DNA of 64,000 nucleotides from Thiocystis minor. GTDB taxonomy: Bacteria > Pseudomonadota > Gammaproteobacteria > Chromatiales > Chromatiaceae. Below the pieces are notes generated by a model, which worked only from the letters and a program-made list of their open reading frames with translations, was not told where the DNA came from and ran no database searches. Location: positions 1-64,000 of the forward strand of contig NZ_NHSQ01000107.1 of the NCBI RefSeq assembly GCF_016653465.1, read 5' to 3'. This document shows positions 27,101-37,633 of the stretch, one piece after another (the stretch's first letter is position 1; every line of letters begins with the position of its first letter). A program made the translations under genes and the position numbers.

Positions 27101-30100
27101 CCTCGACCTTGCACTCGGCACGACAGAACCGTCACGGCACTGGCGGACGATCATGGATGCGCTGGCCAACCTGCAATCGGGCACGAATTCCGATCCCGAT
27201 CTCTTGGATCGCTTGCGCGAGCGCCCCTGGTTGCCGACTCGTCACGGCTGGCCGGTGAAGCCGCAGGATGTCATCGAACTGGCGGGCGGTTTAGACGATG
27301 AGGTTCGGCGGCTGGTGACTGAACATCGGCAAGCGACCAAGGAAAGCTGCTTTGCGACGTCAGCCGACCTGGATAGGAGCTTGGCCGATCATCCCGCGTG
27401 GGATTGGTTGCGCGAGAACACCTTTTCTACCGGAGAAGCGGGGCTTGATCGACTGGCTCGGCTGCTCAAAGACGTGCCGGACTACCGCATTGGCAACTGG
27501 TCAGCGCAACCGAAGCCTGACGCGCTGACGCTACTCGCCCGCTGCGATCTGCTCCCCGGTTGGCGGCTGCTGCAACAGGCGGCACGCGATCCGTTCGATC
27601 TGGCAACGGCCTGGCGACACCTCCACGACGGACTTGCTCAGCCGCTCGCGCCAGAATGCCTCTTGAAGGTGCTGAAATGGATCACTGCCGAAACGACCGA
27701 TTGGGAGGCGCGCAAGACGGTTTGCGATGCCTATTTGCGCCAGTTGACGCAAACTCCCGACGGCTTCGGCGCCCACCTCGCCGATCTGCGTTTCGCCTCC
27801 CGCGCTCGGGAATGGCGATCACCGGCTGAATTGTGCGCGGGTGCGCCGGGAATTGATGCGAATTGGCTGCTGGATGATCGTCAGTCGCAGATCCTGGATG
27901 GTGTGATTCATCGGGCGGATCGCCGCCCAGCAAAAACAGCCAACGATGCCTCAATTCCAGTCGCAAGCGCAGGCTTTGTTCAGGCTAGACAGGCTGCTTT
28001 AGAAAATCTACGCAACTATTTTCAGCGCTGGGAAGGCGGTTTGGTGCCAACATCTATGATTGGCGTCATCCTCGCTCTACTTGGCCCGAATGTCAGAGCG
28101 TTGGCGGAAAACTATCTCGATCGGCGTAGCTTCGATCCCTGGCTGCTGGCGCAACTGCCTGACCCAAGGGGCGAGGCGATGCGCGGGTCTACAGAGACGA
28201 AGAAATACGTCAAAGGGCTGATTGATCGGATCGAACCGGCCATCGGGATGACACAGGGTGATCGGATCGACGCACCCAATCTCCTCGGTCGCCCCATTTC
28301 GGTACCGCTGGAGCAGGATTTTCAAACATTACTGGCCGGGTTGCGTTGGGAAGGTGCCAACGGCGCATTCTTGACATTGCGGCAAATCGAACCGAACAAG
28401 TATCCGCAAGACCGCCTCAGCAGGCTCCTACAAGCGACTGCCGAAGAGCTTTACTCCCGCTTCTGCAATCAGCCCAATATTGATTTTAGTGGCCTATGGA
28501 AAGAACTCGACCGCAGCGATCAGCTTGAGATCGGCGCCGCCAAGAATCTGATTCGGGAGTCTTTGCCTTTTTATCTGCGGCAACTGTCTCTTGATGATTC
28601 CTCATTAAAGAAAAAGCTAAATCAGTGGGATACACAAAGAAGCCGGGTTGAGGAAGCCAAAGACAGCGGTCTTGATGTCGCCAAACAAAAGGCACTACTG
28701 GAGCAATCACTCGCAGAGTTGGCAGACTGTCTGGTGCAGAATGCGGGCATCCAGCAGTCCGTCCTTGCCGGCGTCAAGGATAAACTCAATCGGCTTGCAT
28801 ACGACACAAGCAGCATCCCCTTCGAGATCTTCCAGAACGCCGACGATGCCGCCGTGGAACTGGGACAGATGGAAGCGCATACCCTGAAGGGTTGCGACAT
28901 TCCCGCCGGGTCACGACGGATGGTCGTGGAGGCCGATCCGCACAGCATCCGCTTTCTCCATTGGGGACGCCTCATCAATGCACGCGGGCCGGTGGGGTTT
29001 GACGGCGAGGAGCGCGGCTATGGGCGTGACCTCGAAAAGATGCTCATCCTGTCCGTCTCCGATAAGCAAGCGAACCAGGCGGTCACCGGCGAACATGGTC
29101 TGGGCTTCAAGAGCGTCCTGCTTGCCTGCAACCGACCTCGAATCCTCAGTGGCGGTTTGGCGGTCGAAGTGGTGGCGGGGCTGTTGCCCGAACCCTGGAC
29201 AGAGACGGAAGCGGCCCGCGACTGCCTGTCACGCTATGCAGAAGGCGCGTCGCAACGGGGCACCACCCTGATCGAATTACCCAGCGTTTCGCCGGATCCG
29301 CGGATTCTGCTGGAGCGATTCACTCCGCTCGCCGGATTGCTCTGCGTCTTTGGCCGGGCGATTCGGACGATTGCCATCCATCAGGCGCCGGTCACGGCGA
29401 CGGGACAATCGACCAAGGCGCTTCAAACGGCTGTCGATCCGCAACGTTTTTGCTGGGAGCCGAAGACGATTTGCTCAAAGGTGGAATGCGGCAGGCTCGA
29501 CCTCAAGGTCGAGCGGGGAGCAGAGACACGGGCATTGTGTGTGCGCACCGACAGCGGCGCTCTCCTCATCGCCTTAGAACCAAACGGCTTTCGTCGACTA
29601 CCAAGCGAGGTTCCGTCGATCTGGGTGACGGCGCCAACGCGGGAGAAAGGCGCGCTCGGCTTTGCCGTCAACGGGCGGTTCGATTTGAATGTCGGTCGCG
29701 TTCAACTCACCAGCAAGGACGAAAATCTGACTCTTGCACGACAGATCGGCAGCGAGGCGGGCGAGGCCCTGGGCGAATTGTTCCAGCGCAGCCGGGACGA
29801 CTGGAGCGAAGTGCGCCAATCATTAGGAGTGACGGCGGACGTGAGCCTTCACGATTTCTGGCATGGCATCTGGGTTGGTCTGACCAAGGGCTGCGGCAGG
29901 CGATCCCCAGCGGAAACGGAAGCGGATGCGGTAACGATCGGACGGGAGGTGGCATTTGCGCTGTTGAAGCGCCTTTGCGATTGCCCGCAGGCGGTTCCCA
30001 ATGGTCTGACTGATCCCTTTCAGTCGCTGATTTCGGTTCAGGATGCTCGTTATGAATTGGCGGACATCCTCAGCCCATCCAAGGTGATCGATGTTTTAGC

Positions 30101-31649
30101 CGGTTGGGGCCGCTTCACGGCGAAATACCCCGCAACCGCGCTGGTCGCACCGGACATCGGCGCGATCCTCAATGAAATCAAAGTCCCGAGACTGAGCCCG
30201 CTATCGCTTTCCGGACTAATTGGCTTGCTCGATCAGCAACAGGTTCAGCCGGAGGACGCACGGGTCTTGGGACAGATCCTGCGTTTGAGCAAAGAGAATG
30301 CAGCCTGGAAACAGGACGATGTCAAGGAACGCATCAAGGAATTGCAATTCCTCACCCAAGCGGATCGCTGGACAAAAGCGGAAATCTTACTCGTCGATCA
30401 CGGCAAGACAGCCGATCACCCCGAGGAATCGCTACGTCATCGCATCGCCCCGCTCAATCATCGTTTACACGCCGATTACAGCGCGTCAACGGACGACCAG
30501 ACGCCCGCGCTCGATTTCTTCAGGTATTGCCGCGAACACATGAAGGCTCAGGCGGAGACGCTGGAGAAGTGGATACTCGCCGCCAAAGATGACGCTGAAC
30601 GGTTGGCTGCGCTAGTTTATCTGGCGAATGGAGAACTTGGCGAAAAGGTTGCCGAACGGGTACGAGGAAAGGATTGGCTTCAGAACATGAATCCGGCGCT
30701 GATGGCACAACTGACCTCGGAGCAGCGGGACAGACTTCAGCGCCGCCTGATCTCACAAACCCAGATTGCATCAGTTTGGTATGGCAGTACCGATGATGAA
30801 ATCGAGAGCACCCCGCACATTGATCTGGGCGATGCTCTCAAGGCGATTCATCGGTGGTGGCAGGAAGAAAGGACTCACCTTGCTCCCGATTATCGCAAAC
30901 GCTTGTATCCTGACGGCGCATTGAATCTTGCCAAAGATCCCGAAACAGGACGTTATGACCGCTCATCCTGGCTGATCCTATTCGCGCTTGGATCCTTCCA
31001 AAGCATGGGGAAGACCCGCGAGGAGCATCATCGAGAATTTATCCGACTGTGCCAGAATTCGACTTCAGATGGGAAAAGTTGGTGGGAAATCTTCTCTGAT
31101 TTGGATCCAAAGCAACATCCAGAACGCTGGATGGATGTGATCGAGAGCTATGCAGAAAATCAGATCCAGGATGAGAAATGGACCCAGTGGATTGCACAAT
31201 TCCCCAAGCTCTACAAATTCCGGCGCTGGATGGACGATTACGTGGAACTCTTCCTGTCCATCGAACGTTTCAAGGAACCCTTTGCCCTTGATAGTCTGCT
31301 GACTCCAAAAGCGAATTCGCATTTTGGAGGCGGCGGTATCGAACCATCGGCACTAAACCGAACCCTGCGGGTTGGCGGTCCACTGGTCATCCGCGAACTG
31401 CTCCACTACGGCATCATCAAAAATCCGATGGCAATTCCTCACGCCTACGCGCCGATTGAACGGATACAACGCTTTCTCGGTCAGTTCGACGGTGTTCAGA
31501 TCGACACCTCAAAAGACATCCACGACTGTCTGATAAAAAATCTCGACGAGGGTCAGGAAACCTTCAACGGCGACTACGACATCCCGTTGCGGATCGTAGC
31601 GGCAGATGAGGGGTTGCAATGGCAATTATTCCAGGGTCAAGTCACATGA
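24102..31649 (+). CDS. Giant tandem Hsp90/sacsin-like ATPase (2515 residues)
   Basis: Two GHKL (Bergerat-fold) ATPase domains of sacsin type. The first is N-terminal: N-box ELIQNADDA (31-39), WNDGPL (68-73), GKFGLGMKS (97-105). The second lies near 1560-1700: EIFQNADDAA (about 1574-1583), HWGRLIN, GEHGLGFKS (about 1663-1671). The Asn and Asp that bind Mg-ATP are present in both. A charged helical stretch (about 1500-1545) precedes the second domain. The remaining 1500 or more residues have no family I recognise. First gene of a coupled operon with a Phd/PIN pair and a helicase. Such large proteins occur in prokaryotic defence islands; the function here is inferred. Confidence 0.85.
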   Translation: MKGFNVSILNEIANNLRERYEYDNGFPILKELIQNADDAVASALVFGRHAGFADAGHPLLIGAGLWVWNDGPLKPGDLDNLASFGINSKAGDATTIGKFGLGMKSVFHLCEAFFYLAWDGEILNRDSLSPWTLEFHPDWDVVDAADWQRLQDLAQQIATGRASGERHWFLLWLPLRRQAHLQNERGATGAIMQRFPGDPPHPDLDFLEQGDLPLQCADILPLLRHLERIEYCQQTPTQPTFTVVLDAGDRLAHDQPAGKTGETQGRVTVSPDRALTFTGFQQQRTDSEFGQLKEHRIWPRSFYRDESCHERPTEDKARPEAAVLFARATDDSRFSLRWAVFLPLYKGEEQSRIDGGWHYRITLHGQFFVDSGRRGVHGFDSLHKTPPPIDAELDDATLRLAWNAHLAQQVLAPLVLPALARFVQAEPLDDAACRHLTAALQATQFFQRFQKFLCKNEAWCRILRPDGPAWELVSGADRAHLRPFPAPSKADPQWPWQVFPRLSGHRWLLFDQAAPALLDQTRQWLAPELEQLLAEVPGIFSDGPRMEYLAEFLESSARPFLNMESLQRRLVELLRAGFIAADASVRTTPELADKVRRLIALLEPRHRLDLTTELPETTWHALWFIGAPILLVPKLVSKKGSARSLDSGVAVPTDDTLREWLSVIDQHLSDFPDQTQDKLLGASKILLKTLDPSRRGQFFQKNLTLRVIAMRDARTKRTRPASPVEIFKIHDAGCLFGLLMDSATAQLGLTPLLAAVLPEHSIGLVDAETYKELFPGKPVPAKANDAQACLMAIARDQTGRLGGIPERRALLEKASDPGTDTSARRGLRYLLHGNASHRHDDQATLWIPGQKQHPAWPKLWRDLHGEDQWNVLDRDLVGCLPSSRWPHLGIEEIEADNLIRKLQPSNQGIRNIAAFDPEDCEEILSKIHDQDLWQRLPLHTTVGDNSKPVSVCSKRVYLAPKDFDPSDPLIREATLIRRSDHPSVADKQRKWLRPLDDRARLDLALGTTEPSRHWRTIMDALANLQSGTNSDPDLLDRLRERPWLPTRHGWPVKPQDVIELAGGLDDEVRRLVTEHRQATKESCFATSADLDRSLADHPAWDWLRENTFSTGEAGLDRLARLLKDVPDYRIGNWSAQPKPDALTLLARCDLLPGWRLLQQAARDPFDLATAWRHLHDGLAQPLAPECLLKVLKWITAETTDWEARKTVCDAYLRQLTQTPDGFGAHLADLRFASRAREWRSPAELCAGAPGIDANWLLDDRQSQILDGVIHRADRRPAKTANDASIPVASAGFVQARQAALENLRNYFQRWEGGLVPTSMIGVILALLGPNVRALAENYLDRRSFDPWLLAQLPDPRGEAMRGSTETKKYVKGLIDRIEPAIGMTQGDRIDAPNLLGRPISVPLEQDFQTLLAGLRWEGANGAFLTLRQIEPNKYPQDRLSRLLQATAEELYSRFCNQPNIDFSGLWKELDRSDQLEIGAAKNLIRESLPFYLRQLSLDDSSLKKKLNQWDTQRSRVEEAKDSGLDVAKQKALLEQSLAELADCLVQNAGIQQSVLAGVKDKLNRLAYDTSSIPFEIFQNADDAAVELGQMEAHTLKGCDIPAGSRRMVVEADPHSIRFLHWGRLINARGPVGFDGEERGYGRDLEKMLILSVSDKQANQAVTGEHGLGFKSVLLACNRPRILSGGLAVEVVAGLLPEPWTETEAARDCLSRYAEGASQRGTTLIELPSVSPDPRILLERFTPLAGLLCVFGRAIRTIAIHQAPVTATGQSTKALQTAVDPQRFCWEPKTICSKVECGRLDLKVERGAETRALCVRTDSGALLIALEPNGFRRLPSEVPSIWVTAPTREKGALGFAVNGRFDLNVGRVQLTSKDENLTLARQIGSEAGEALGELFQRSRDDWSEVRQSLGVTADVSLHDFWHGIWVGLTKGCGRRSPAETEADAVTIGREVAFALLKRLCDCPQAVPNGLTDPFQSLISVQDARYELADILSPSKVIDVLAGWGRFTAKYPATALVAPDIGAILNEIKVPRLSPLSLSGLIGLLDQQQVQPEDARVLGQILRLSKENAAWKQDDVKERIKELQFLTQADRWTKAEILLVDHGKTADHPEESLRHRIAPLNHRLHADYSASTDDQTPALDFFRYCREHMKAQAETLEKWILAAKDDAERLAALVYLANGELGEKVAERVRGKDWLQNMNPALMAQLTSEQRDRLQRRLISQTQIASVWYGSTDDEIESTPHIDLGDALKAIHRWWQEERTHLAPDYRKRLYPDGALNLAKDPETGRYDRSSWLILFALGSFQSMGKTREEHHREFIRLCQNSTSDGKSWWEIFSDLDPKQHPERWMDVIESYAENQIQDEKWTQWIAQFPKLYKFRRWMDDYVELFLSIERFKEPFALDSLLTPKANSHFGGGGIEPSALNRTLRVGGPLVIRELLHYGIIKNPMAIPHAYAPIERIQRFLGQFDGVQIDTSKDIHDCLIKNLDEGQETFNGDYDIPLRIVAADEGLQWQLFQGQVT

Positions 31650-31882
31650 AAACCACCACGCTTGCCTATGCTGAATCTCATCTGGCGTCGCTTGTCAGTG
31701 CCGTCGAGTCGGGCGAAGAGATCCTCATTACCCGTCAGGGGCGTCCTATCGCACGCATCGTGCCGGAAGTCGAACGCGCCGGCAGCCCCTCTGTTTGGTC
31801 CGACCTGCATCGCTGGGTAACATCCGGCCCGCCCTTATCCGGCCCGACCGTCGCCGAACTGCGCGAACAGGATTTGCTTTGA
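31646..31882 (+). CDS. Phd/YefM-type antitoxin inside the conflict operon
   Basis: A 78-residue Phd-type antitoxin. The N-terminal part has the family layout: a short strand (KTTTLAYAESHLASLVSAVE), then GEEILITRQGRPIARIVPE, which binds DNA as a dimer. The C-terminal tail (about 50-78) would neutralise the toxin. Its ATG overlaps the stop of the giant ATPase gene (ATGA, 31646-31649), and its stop overlaps the toxin start (31879-31882). It is therefore translated as part of the operon rather than as a free-standing module. Confidence 0.86.
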   Translation: MKTTTLAYAESHLASLVSAVESGEEILITRQGRPIARIVPEVERAGSPSVWSDLHRWVTSGPPLSGPTVAELREQDLL

Positions 31883-32301
31883 TCTATCTCGACACCTCGA
31901 TTCTGGGCGCAATCTTCTTTCGCGAGCCAAACGCCGCCACGGTGCTTGACCATGTCAAGACGGCGAGTGCCTCCGGGCTCGCCATCTCGGCCTGGACGCT
32001 CACCGAGATGGCCAGCGTCGGGGCGATCAAGGAACGCACGGGCGCCATCGACCACCCGACCCGGCGGCAGGCGCTGGCCAAATTCGGTCGCTTCGTGTCA
32101 TCGAGTTTGCTCGTGACGGAAATCGAACCGACTGATTTTCGCGTCGCGGCCACGATGATCGCGGGACCGGGAGCCTTGCGGGCCGGCGATGCCCTGCATC
32201 TCGCGGTCGCGCGCCGTCTTGACACCGATCTGGCGACGCTGGATCGACGCTTGGCCAAGGCCGCCCCGCTGTACGGTATCGACCTGATGCCCTTCGATTG
32301 A
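31879..32301 (+). CDS. PIN-domain toxin inside the conflict operon
   Basis: A 140-residue VapC-like PIN protein, a likely RNase. Acidic site residues: Asp in IYLDTSILGAIFF (residue 4), Glu in WTLTEMASVGAI (near 44), Asp in LRAGDALHLAVARR (near 100) and Asp in TDLATLDRRLAKA (near 119). The start is TTG at 31879, overlapping the antitoxin TGA (TTGA); no ATG or GTG is better placed. It is followed after 25 bases by the helicase gene. In this setting it may act as the effector of a larger sensing system, not only as a stability module. Confidence 0.85.
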   Translation: MIYLDTSILGAIFFREPNAATVLDHVKTASASGLAISAWTLTEMASVGAIKERTGAIDHPTRRQALAKFGRFVSSSLLVTEIEPTDFRVAATMIAGPGALRAGDALHLAVARRLDTDLATLDRRLAKAAPLYGIDLMPFD

Positions 32302-32326
32302 GCGTGGCAATGCGCTCGGAGTCCCC

Positions 32327-34990
32327 ATGTTCGAAAAAGACCAACAGGTCCGGCATCCGGGTTTCGGCACCGGCAGTGTCATCCTCGATCAGGGCGGGAC
32401 GGTTATCGTCCGCTTCGGCGATCGGATCGAGTCCTGCGAGGCGGCGATTCTTACGCGCCGGATGGCGCTCGCCGACGCCGTGCGGCTGGGCCATTGGTCG
32501 CCGGCGCTGGAGGTGACGCTCAAGACGCAGGCGGCGGCGATCCGGTCGCTCAACGATGCCTGGGGGGTGTTCTCGCGCTCACGGATCGATCTGCTGCCGC
32601 ATCAGCTTTGGGTTTGTCATCGCGCCTTGCAACAGTGGCCGATCCGGCTCTTGATCGCCGATGACGTGGGTTTGGGCAAGACCATCGAGGCTGGGCTGAT
32701 CCTCTGGCCCCTGCTCTCCAGCGGCAAGGTCCGGCGACTGCTGATCCTCACCCCGGCGGCCTTGGTGGAACAGTGGCAGGAACGGCTGCGTACCCTGTTC
32801 GATATCCGTCTGTCCATGTACCGGCCAGACGTGGACACCCCCAAGGCTGATTTCTGGAGCACTCACCATCAGGTGGTCGCCTCGCTGCCAACCCTGCGGG
32901 CCGACCGCAAGGGGCGTCACGAACGGCTGCTGGACGCCCCGCGCTGGGACATGCTGATCGTCGACGAGGCCCATCACCTCAATGCCGACGAGGACACCGG
33001 CAAGACCCTGGGCTATCGGTTCGTGGAACGGCTGGTCACCGAGGAGCGCGTGGACTCCTGCCTGTTTTTCACGGGGACGCCCCATCGCGGCAAACCCTAT
33101 GGCTTCTGGTCCCTGATGGGCCTGCTACAACCGGACGTGTTTAGCCCCCAGCGCCCGGAGTCGGAGCAATTGCCATTGTTGCGCCCGGTGCTGATCCGCA
33201 ATTTCAAACAGAAGGTGACGGATATGGCGGGCAGGCGCCTCTTCCAACCCGTGACCAATCATCCGGAAACCTATGCCTATCGCGAGGCGGAAGCGGACTT
33301 CTACCAGCTTCTGACCCGCTTCATCATGGCCGGTCACGCCTATGCGTCCGGGTTGGACCAAAGCGGGCGTCGCCAGGTGACCCTGGTGCTGATCGCGATG
33401 CAGAAGATCGCCTCCAGTTCAGTGGCCGCCATTCGTTCGGCCCTGCGCCGGCGTCTCGCCAACCTGGAACGACAAGTGGCGCAATTTCGGGAAGAACAGG
33501 CGCTGCTCGAACGTCAGGACGATGACGCGGATGCCGAGGTCTTCGATGCGTTCTTGCGTTGGGAGAACGAGGCGAGGTTTCAGCTCATGGCCGACGAACT
33601 GCCGCACCTGCGCGCACTGATCGAGGCGGCCGAGCCGATCACGGAGGAAAGCAAGATTGTGCGGATTGGGGAACTGATCGAGCGTCGTTTTGGCGAGCGG
33701 TCGGTCCTGCTCTTCACCGAATACAAGGCCACTCAGGCACTCGTGGTCTCGACCCTGATGGCGCGCTTCGGTCAGGATGCGGTGGGCTTTATCAATGGCG
33801 ATGACCGTCTCGTCGGGGTGCGTCTGCCGTCCGGCCAGGAGACCCAGTTGACCGGAAACCGCGAGACCACCGCGGACGCTTTCAATCAGGGGCGGATTCG
33901 CTTCCTGGTCTCGACCGAGGCCGGCGGCGAAGGCATCGATCTCCAGGCGCGCTGTCATACCCTGATCCATGTCGATCTGCCGTGGAACCCGATGCGTCTG
34001 CATCAACGGGTCGGACGGCTCAATCGCTATGGTCAGACCCAGCCGGTGGAGGTCGTCACCCTGCGCAACCCAAGCACGGTGGAAGCGCGGATCTGGGGCA
34101 AGCTCGAACAAAAACTCAGGCACATCATGGATGCGCTGGGGCATGCCATGGACGAGCCGGAGGATCTGATGCAGATGGTGCTCGGCATGGCAGGGCCAGG
34201 CTTCTTCAACGATCTGTTTAGCGAGGGACAGGGCGTACGACCCGAGCGGCTGGACGACTGGTTCGACGCCAAAACGCGGAGCCTCGGCGGGCGGGCGGCG
34301 ATCTCCACCGTGCTGGACCTCGTCGGGCATTGTCAGAGCTTCGACCTATCCCAACTCGCCGATGTGCCGCGCAAGGATTTGCCCGATCTGATGCCCTTTT
34401 TCCACGGCATGCTGGTCTGCAACCGTCGCCGACCGGAGCGTGACGATGGTGTCTTCAGCTTCAAGACCCCGGAGGTCTGGCTCACCTCGCCCGGTATCCG
34501 CACGCGCTACGAGGGGCTGATCTTTCATCGTCATCCGCAAGACAACGAGGAGGCGAAGCGGATCCTGGGGGTGGGACACCAAGTCTTCGATCAGGCGCTG
34601 GCTCAGGCGGATGACTGGGAGGCGTCGCTGGCCTTGGTGAACGGGCTGCCCGAACCATTGGCGGTGTTCCGCTTCATGGATGCGGTCACGAGCCAAAGCG
34701 GGCAGGTGCGTCAGGTGATTGCTGGCGTCACGGTCGATGCCGCCGGTGAGTTGGTGCTCATCCGTGACGAGGAGGTGTTGGAAATCCTCAATCGATGCCG
34801 GGTCGCGCACCGAGAGCTGGGGCCAGACGCCTGCGAACGATCCCCGGAGGCGCTATCCCTTTGGCTGGACACTGCACGGCGACATGCCATGACGGCCATC
34901 GACAGTCTGCGACTGCCCTTCCGTCAACCATTGATGGCCGACTTGACCTTATGCTGGCCCGAGAAGATGGGGGACATGAGTATCCGGTGA
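32327..34990 (+). CDS. RapA/SNF2-type superfamily 2 helicase of the conflict operon
   Basis: An 887-residue SF2 ATPase. Motif I is ADDVGLGKTIEAG (111-123), motif II DEAH (213-216), motif III TGTPH (249-253), and motif VI HQRVGRLNRYGQ (about 559-570). This combination is typical of RapA/HepA-like and DrmD-like SNF2 enzymes, which move along duplex DNA or displace proteins. The first 45 residues (HPGFGTGSVILDQGGTVIVR) resemble a small SH3/Tudor-like beta domain as in RapA. The C-terminal 250 residues have no clear family. SNF2 helicases are frequent in anti-phage systems such as DISARM, but the partner genes here differ. Confidence 0.86.
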   Translation: MFEKDQQVRHPGFGTGSVILDQGGTVIVRFGDRIESCEAAILTRRMALADAVRLGHWSPALEVTLKTQAAAIRSLNDAWGVFSRSRIDLLPHQLWVCHRALQQWPIRLLIADDVGLGKTIEAGLILWPLLSSGKVRRLLILTPAALVEQWQERLRTLFDIRLSMYRPDVDTPKADFWSTHHQVVASLPTLRADRKGRHERLLDAPRWDMLIVDEAHHLNADEDTGKTLGYRFVERLVTEERVDSCLFFTGTPHRGKPYGFWSLMGLLQPDVFSPQRPESEQLPLLRPVLIRNFKQKVTDMAGRRLFQPVTNHPETYAYREAEADFYQLLTRFIMAGHAYASGLDQSGRRQVTLVLIAMQKIASSSVAAIRSALRRRLANLERQVAQFREEQALLERQDDDADAEVFDAFLRWENEARFQLMADELPHLRALIEAAEPITEESKIVRIGELIERRFGERSVLLFTEYKATQALVVSTLMARFGQDAVGFINGDDRLVGVRLPSGQETQLTGNRETTADAFNQGRIRFLVSTEAGGEGIDLQARCHTLIHVDLPWNPMRLHQRVGRLNRYGQTQPVEVVTLRNPSTVEARIWGKLEQKLRHIMDALGHAMDEPEDLMQMVLGMAGPGFFNDLFSEGQGVRPERLDDWFDAKTRSLGGRAAISTVLDLVGHCQSFDLSQLADVPRKDLPDLMPFFHGMLVCNRRRPERDDGVFSFKTPEVWLTSPGIRTRYEGLIFHRHPQDNEEAKRILGVGHQVFDQALAQADDWEASLALVNGLPEPLAVFRFMDAVTSQSGQVRQVIAGVTVDAAGELVLIRDEEVLEILNRCRVAHRELGPDACERSPEALSLWLDTARRHAMTAIDSLRLPFRQPLMADLTLCWPEKMGDMSIR

Positions 34991-35045
34991 CGGCGGATCG
35001 CGCGCTTTGGGAGTCAGACCGTCCGTGTCGGGTGTCAGTCACTCA

Positions 35046-36399
<1,354 letters not shown>

Positions 36400-36410
<11 letters not shown>

Positions 36411-36870
36411 CGGGGGGTTCGCTGGCGGGCGGCGTCAGCTCCTCCTCGATAAGCCATTTCAGGTTGCTCATCATCCGGTCCCCGGTGTTCTGGGCGGCTT
36501 GTTGCACCATCTGTTCAAAGGGTCGCAGGGTGGGCGCGATCTCAAGCTCCAGGACGAAGGACACCTGGGTCCGGGTCTCGATAGGCTCGAACCGATAGTC
36601 GATCCGATAGGTGTCGGTGATCCCCTCCAGGGTCAGTTGACGGCCCGGCTCGAAGACGCTCACGCGAAACTGACTGTCGCTCCATCGATCATGGTCGAAG
36701 CGCACCTGCCGCCCGATCCAGCCAACCTGAAAAGGGCCATCGGTCAGCGCCTCCAGGTCGCGCACCTCGGGCGACCAGCGTGGATAGTTCAGGACGAAAT
36801 TCTCGGCCACGAACCTGAATACCTCTTCCAGCGGGCACTCGATCAGTGCCTCCGATGCGGTCTTGATCAT
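36400..36870 (-). CDS. SRPBCC (START-like) family protein
   Basis: A 156-residue protein with the SRPBCC/polyketide cyclase-like layout: an N-terminal strand and helix (IKTASEALIECPLEEVFRFV), central strands (FRVSVFEPGRQLTLEGI, YRIDYRFEPIETRTQVSFVL) and a long C-terminal helix (EQMVQQAAQNTGDRM...). Such proteins bind hydrophobic ligands. Its stop lies 11 bases inside radA and its start is a few bases after a J-domain gene, so it is the middle of an operon. Substrate unknown. Confidence 0.75.
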
Positions 36871-36876
36871 GCGTGT

Positions 36877-37626
36877 TCACTCCCCAAGCAATGTACGTTT
36901 CGCGGCGTTGATCTGGGCGGCCAGATAGTCGGAGCCGCCACGGTCCGGATGCAGCCGCTGCATCAGTCGACGGTGCGCGGCGCGAATGGCCTCGGCGTTC
37001 GCGTTCGCGTCGACCCCCAGGATCGAGCGGGCCTCGGCGTCGCTCAACCGGCCACTGCTCGGCGGTGCCTGACCAGCTTGAGCGTGGTTCGACACCCGGT
37101 CGCGCCAGTCGTCGCCATGCTCGCGGTCCAGATAGGACTCCAGCACGGCGGCGGACTGGGCGTCGCTGTCGCGATACAGTTCCAGCATTCGCAGCAGATC
37201 GTCAAGGTCGAGTTCACCCAGTTGACGACCCTTGAAGGGGCCATCGAGCACGCTGCCATCGAGCGCCCCGGTGGCGTGATCAAGACGCATGGATAGATAG
37301 CGGGTGCGAATCGCCGATGCCTGTTGACCGGCGTGCGCGGCCCCCGCCAGTCCGCCGAGACCGAGCGCGCGGATGAGTTGCTGGAGCGCCGGCGCCAGAC
37401 GCAGCAGATGCGCGACCCGCAGGACGATCGGAATCAAGGCGCCCAGGGCGGCGAACAGCGGATTCAGGCGTCCGGTCAGCACTGCCAGCAGCACCAGCCC
37501 GATGACGCCCCAGAGCGCGACCTTGCGCAGAACCCGGCTGACCTGTTCCGGCGGTGTCACGCGAAACCAGTGGAGAAACCAGAGCACGGCCAGGACGATG
37601 CCGATCAGAATCAGTAAACGGCCCAT
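36877..37626 (-). CDS. Membrane-anchored J-domain protein
   Basis: A 249-residue protein. Three hydrophobic segments occupy about 3-95 (LLILIGIVLAVLWFLHW; LWGVIGLVLLAVL; then an Ala/Leu-rich one). A soluble middle follows. The C-terminal 60 residues form a J domain with RRLMQRLHPDRGGSDYLAAQ; the His-Pro-Asp motif that stimulates Hsp70 ATPase is intact. This layout (membrane segments first, J domain last) resembles DjlA/Tim14-like co-chaperones. It probably recruits DnaK to the inner membrane. Its partner genes are a VWA protein upstream and SRPBCC-radA downstream. Confidence 0.84.
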   Translation of the reverse strand: MGRLLILIGIVLAVLWFLHWFRVTPPEQVSRVLRKVALWGVIGLVLLAVLTGRLNPLFAALGALIPIVLRVAHLLRLAPALQQLIRALGLGGLAGAAHAGQQASAIRTRYLSMRLDHATGALDGSVLDGPFKGRQLGELDLDDLLRMLELYRDSDAQSAAVLESYLDREHGDDWRDRVSNHAQAGQAPPSSGRLSDAEARSILGVDANANAEAIRAAHRRLMQRLHPDRGGSDYLAAQINAAKRTLLGE

Positions 37627-37633
37627 GCGGCTT

